Below are positions 6,418-8,863 of a stretch of DNA of 8,863 nucleotides, in pieces (the stretch's first letter is position 1; every line of letters begins with the position of its first letter). The notes below the pieces were generated by a model. The model searched no databases. It had not been told where the DNA came from and was given only the letters and a program-made list of their open reading frames with translations. This stretch comes from Oligoflexales bacterium (lineage in GTDB: Bacteria; Bdellovibrionota_B; Oligoflexia; Oligoflexales; CACXFL01): positions 1-8,863 of the forward strand of contig JANQHA010000239.1 of the NCBI GenBank assembly GCA_028282865.1, in the 5' to 3' direction. The translations under genes were made by a program, and so were the position numbers.

Positions 6418-7832
6418 TATTGCATCTCCCCCAATTCTTTAGCAATCTTGTCCAAGGTTCTATTTGTCATTTGTTCAGCAAGCCCAGTATAGCTTTCTGG
6501 AGTTAATAACTTTAGTAATTTCTTGTCTCTTTCTGAAAGTTCATCGGTGGCCTCGATCAACCTACCCAACATAGCTTCATCTACCGGCTGACCACGGCTA
6601 AAGTCTTTTAGTCGTTCATAAGCATCCGCAATTCCACGACGTCGCATCACCGTTTGCACAGCTTCGGTTAAAACTTCCCAAGAGTCGTCTAGATCTGTAG
6701 TCAGACGGCTCTTATTGACGACTAACTTATCTAAACCTTTTAAAACGCTGTGATAAGCTAATAAACTATGCCCAAGCGCGACCCCGACATTACGCAGTAC
6801 GGTCGAATCACTGAGATCACGCTGCCACCTCGAAATCAAAAGTTTTTCAGCAAAATGATTCAATAAACCATTTGCAATACCTAGCTGCCCTTCAGCATTT
6901 TCAAAGTCAATAGGATTGACCTTATGAGGCATCGTACTAGAGCCGACTTCACCATCTTTAGTTTTCTGAGAAAAATATCCGATAGAAATATAACTCCAAA
7001 CATCCCTACAAAAGCCTAATAAGATACTGTTGAACCTTCTGATCGTATCCAAATACTCTATGGTGGAGTCATGACTTTCAATCTGGGTCGTAACCTGGTT
7101 TTGTTTTAAACCAATATGTCCCTCGATAAATTCCTTGCTCACCGCTATCCAATCAATGTGAGGGTAAGCAACCATATGTGCATTGTAGTGACCAACCGCC
7201 CCACTCATCTTTGCCTCAATCTGTACTTTGGTTAACTGTTGAAGCTGACGGTGAAGTCGCCAGGCAAAAACTGAGAACTCCTTACCTAATGTCGTAGGAC
7301 TCGCACTCTGCCCATGAGTTCGAGACAACATCGACAGGCCGGCATTTCTTTTGGCAATGTCACAGAGAGCTTCAAGCACTGAGGTCATGACCGGTTGCAG
7401 GTGCAGCCGGCGAACATCATCGAGCATCATCCCGTAAGACAGATTATTAATGTCCTCTGAAGTACAAGCAAAATGAACGAAGGCCTGGGTTTGATCGGTT
7501 GCCCCCGCTTCTGCCAGTGTCGACCTTAGGTAGTACTCTACTGCTTTGACGTCGTGGTTAGTTTTCTTTTCAAGAGCCTTTACCTCAGATGGCTCAATTT
7601 GTGCCGTATCAGAAAAAATCGACTGAAGCAACTTCCTGCAGTCAGTATCTAGGCCGACATCAGCACCAATATCTTTTTGCTCCGCAAGGTGTAATAGCCA
7701 AGCAGACTCAACTCTCACCCGATAGCGGATCAGTGCCGCCTCACTGACCAATTCATTAAAATCACCTAGTTTTCCGCCATAACGTCCGTCAAGCGGCGAA
7801 ATACTTGATAAACTTGAATTTTTATCCACCAA
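6417..7832 (-). CDS. purB: Adenylosuccinate lyase
   Basis: Fumarase/aspartase-superfamily enzyme acting twice in purine synthesis: SAICAR to AICAR plus fumarate, and adenylosuccinate to AMP plus fumarate. The 471 residues are close to the E. coli PurB length and type. Visible motifs: SPLDGRYG (12-19), TNHDVKAVEYYL (91-102), HFACTSEDINNLS (120-132), SRTHGQ with His173 (170-175), and the superfamily signature GSSTMPHKVNPIDFEN (297-312) carrying the catalytic-loop Ser298/299. The start is non-ATG: TTG 7832 has GGAGA seven bases upstream, and the next codon is GTG (7829) at ten bases; no ATG lies near. It is divergent from purA, the preceding step in AMP formation, and overlaps lpxD downstream by one base. 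An extended -10 promoter is visible just upstream. Complete and apparently functional. Confidence 0.97.
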   Translation of the reverse strand: MVDKNSSLSSISPLDGRYGGKLGDFNELVSEAALIRYRVRVESAWLLHLAEQKDIGADVGLDTDCRKLLQSIFSDTAQIEPSEVKALEKKTNHDVKAVEYYLRSTLAEAGATDQTQAFVHFACTSEDINNLSYGMMLDDVRRLHLQPVMTSVLEALCDIAKRNAGLSMLSRTHGQSASPTTLGKEFSVFAWRLHRQLQQLTKVQIEAKMSGAVGHYNAHMVAYPHIDWIAVSKEFIEGHIGLKQNQVTTQIESHDSTIEYLDTIRRFNSILLGFCRDVWSYISIGYFSQKTKDGEVGSSTMPHKVNPIDFENAEGQLGIANGLLNHFAEKLLISRWQRDLSDSTVLRNVGVALGHSLLAYHSVLKGLDKLVVNKSRLTTDLDDSWEVLTEAVQTVMRRRGIADAYERLKDFSRGQPVDEAMLGRLIEATDELSERDKKLLKLLTPESYTGLAEQMTNRTLDKIAKELGEMQ

Positions 7833-7838
7833 AAGAAA

Positions 7839-7843
7839 TCTCC
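7839..7843 (-). promoter_or_regulatory. purB ribosome-binding site before a TTG/GTG start
   Basis: Read on the minus strand, GGAGA lies just upstream of TTG 7832 and the immediately following GTG 7829. Spacing favours TTG. Whichever is used, the initiator is not ATG. Confidence 0.7.
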
Positions 7844-7862
7844 AATCTCTACAATCAACCGG

Positions 7863-7871
7863 GTTATATCA
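7863..7871 (-). promoter_or_regulatory. Extended -10 promoter for purB-lpxD
   Basis: On the minus strand the sequence reads TGATATAAC, a TGn plus TATAAC hexamer (5 of 6 to TATAAT). A poor -35 (TGGAAC, at 7886-7891) sits 17 bases upstream, as is common for extended -10 promoters. The predicted transcript would begin near 7856 and give a leader of about 24 bases containing the purB Shine-Dalgarno. Confidence 0.55.
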
Positions 7872-7890
7872 CGGAGAATCTGTTAGTTCC

Positions 7891-7979
7891 AGTGGACAGG
7901 TGAGCGACTATCAGCTAAAACTATCCCGTATATCAGTCATTTACTTGGAAATACACACTTCACCTGACAGGAATCCACT
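7891..7979 (+). promoter_or_regulatory. Inverted repeat enclosing the purA ribosome-binding site
   Basis: The continuous left arm AGTGGACAGGTGA (7891-7903) is complementary to two right-hand blocks: TCACCTG (7960-7966) and TCCACT (7974-7979), the latter abutting the purA ATG. The seven unpaired bases between the blocks (ACAGGAA, 7967-7973) contain the purA Shine-Dalgarno AGGA. As RNA this gives 13 base pairs with a bulged ribosome-binding site and a 56-base loop. It could be a translational control element for purA, or a bipartite operator in the divergent purB/purA spacer. It only works as RNA if transcription starts before 7891, which is not known. Confidence 0.35.
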
Positions 7980-8863
7980 ATGAGCAATGTTTCAATCGTA
8001 ATCGGTGCCCAATGGGGAGACGAAGGAAAGGGGAAATGGATAGATATTCTCGCCAAAGACGTTGACTACGTCGCTCGCTTCCAAGGGGGAAACAATGCCG
8101 GCCATACGCTCTACATTGACGGTGAGAAAGTAGTACTACACCAGATACCTAGTGGAATTTTTCATGATGGTCAGATCTGCGCATTGACAGCAGGGGTTGT
8201 CGTCAACCCAGAACAAATAGTCTCTGAAATTAAAGAGGTGGAAAGGTTTTGTCCAGTCTCTCCAAATAATCTTATGCTGTCAGCTCGGGCTCATGTAATA
8301 ACCCCTTGGTCCGTTCAACTCGATGAAGTTAGAGAAAGCAACGCAACTAACCCCATCGGTACCACTAAGCGAGGTATAGGGCCTACATACTCACAAAAAG
8401 CACAGCGTTCGGGATTAAGATTAGGGAGCTATATCGACCCACAATCTCGGAAGAAATGGATATCCCAGCATATAGAGGAATCGCAAGAGTTTAAATCGTT
8501 CTATGATCAGAATAAAAGTTTATGGGATCAATTTGAGGCTGCAGCAGACTATGTAGCGCCGTTTGTGACAAACGCCGACACTAAGCTGCGGCAAGCAATC
8601 CAAGCCAACAAGAAGGTACTATTAGAAGGTGCTCAGGGTGCACTCCTTGATATCGATCACGGAACCTATCCTTTTGTCACTTCGAGTTCCACTGCAGCCG
8701 GCGGTGCCCTCTCAAGCTTAGGTTTCTCACCCAGGAGTATTGGCAATATCTATGGAGTAGCAAAGGCTTATCTTACTCGCGTTGGTGAGGGCCCGTTTCC
8801 CACTGAGCTAGATGATAAAGACGGTGAACTCCTAGCCACCAAACTCGTTGCCTTTGGTGGCTA
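7980..8863 (+). CDS. purA: Adenylosuccinate synthetase, N-terminal 294 codons
   Basis: Catalyses IMP + Asp + GTP to adenylosuccinate, the committed step to AMP; the product goes to PurB encoded divergently. The gene runs off the window, so about 294 of a usual roughly 430 residues are present. Visible motifs: GAQWGDEGKGK (9-19) with the catalytic Asp14, GGNNAGHTL with catalytic His42, LHQIPSGI, GTTKRGIGPTY (128-137), LLEGAQGALLDIDHGTYPFVTSS (214-236), and TRVGEGPFPTEL (266-277). AGGA seven bases before the ATG is a good ribosome-binding site. Compared with E. coli it has GTTKRGIGP rather than GTTGRGIGP (Gram-positive and eukaryotic enzymes carry Lys here), and Thr-Ala-Gly at 70-72 where Gly-Asn-Gly is usual. 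The catalytic Asp is kept, so it is PurA and not the phage PurZ type. Confidence 0.95.
   Translation, partial: MSNVSIVIGAQWGDEGKGKWIDILAKDVDYVARFQGGNNAGHTLYIDGEKVVLHQIPSGIFHDGQICALTAGVVVNPEQIVSEIKEVERFCPVSPNNLMLSARAHVITPWSVQLDEVRESNATNPIGTTKRGIGPTYSQKAQRSGLRLGSYIDPQSRKKWISQHIEESQEFKSFYDQNKSLWDQFEAAADYVAPFVTNADTKLRQAIQANKKVLLEGAQGALLDIDHGTYPFVTSSSTAAGGALSSLGFSPRSIGNIYGVAKAYLTRVGEGPFPTELDDKDGELLATKLVAFGG

Noticed and set aside
7980..8863. Possibility that the PurA homolog is PurZ of the phage 2-aminoadenine (Z-genome) pathway.
   Set aside because: PurZ lacks the catalytic Asp in the first motif. Here GDEGKGK is intact (Asp14), and the neighbours are purB and lpxD, not phage genes.

Overview
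The window is a stretch of ordinary bacterial chromosome from a Gram-negative organism. It carries an LpxD lipid A acyltransferase and a secreted, signal-peptide-bearing protease. Base composition looks moderate (by eye, not computed). PurB is of the long type seen in Gammaproteobacteria, and the six-TM protein matches the VC0807 family, which is known mainly from Gammaproteobacteria. PurA, however, differs from the enterobacterial form at several motif positions. I would say proteobacterium in the broad sense; Gammaproteobacteria versus a group such as Bdellovibrionota/Oligoflexia cannot be settled from this sequence. No rRNA, tRNA, CRISPR array, insertion sequence or phage gene was recognised, and no gene-free stretch exceeds 300 bases (the longest is about 177 bases, 1272-1448).

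Layout, left to right. (1) The 3' end of a PfkB-family sugar/nucleoside kinase overlaps by one base a six-TM VC0807-family membrane protein (2-918, +). (2) A small secreted or anchored protein of unknown function lies on the minus strand (951-1271). It is divergent from lepB (signal peptidase I, +), and lepB is followed 17 bases later by a small acidic protein that probably starts at TTG. (3) A 77-residue minus-strand protein converges on that gene and overlaps its 3' end by 11 bases. (4) A stand-alone left-handed beta-helix protein resembling the acetyltransferase half of GlmU (2900-3565, +). (5) A secreted subtilisin-family protease (3696-5330, +) with propeptide, S8 domain, Ig-like domain and an odd Cys-rich, Gly/Phe/Pro tail, closed by a strong intrinsic terminator. 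(6) A minus-strand operon purB-lpxD with a TAATG coupling overlap. (7) purA, divergent from purB and cut by the window edge.

Functionally, purA and purB together make AMP from IMP, and their divergent 147-base spacer carries a good extended -10 for purB and an unusual inverted repeat that would enclose the purA ribosome-binding site. lpxD rides on the purB transcript rather than sitting beside fabZ/lpxA. LepB is the peptidase expected to process exported proteins such as the subtilisin and perhaps the 106-residue protein. Several genes here (purB, the small acidic gene, the beta-helix gene, possibly lepB) appear to use TTG or GTG starts.

I do not see a clear undescribed multi-gene system. 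The best leads are the purA leader structure, the purB-lpxD coupling, the protease tail, and three small unrecognised proteins.
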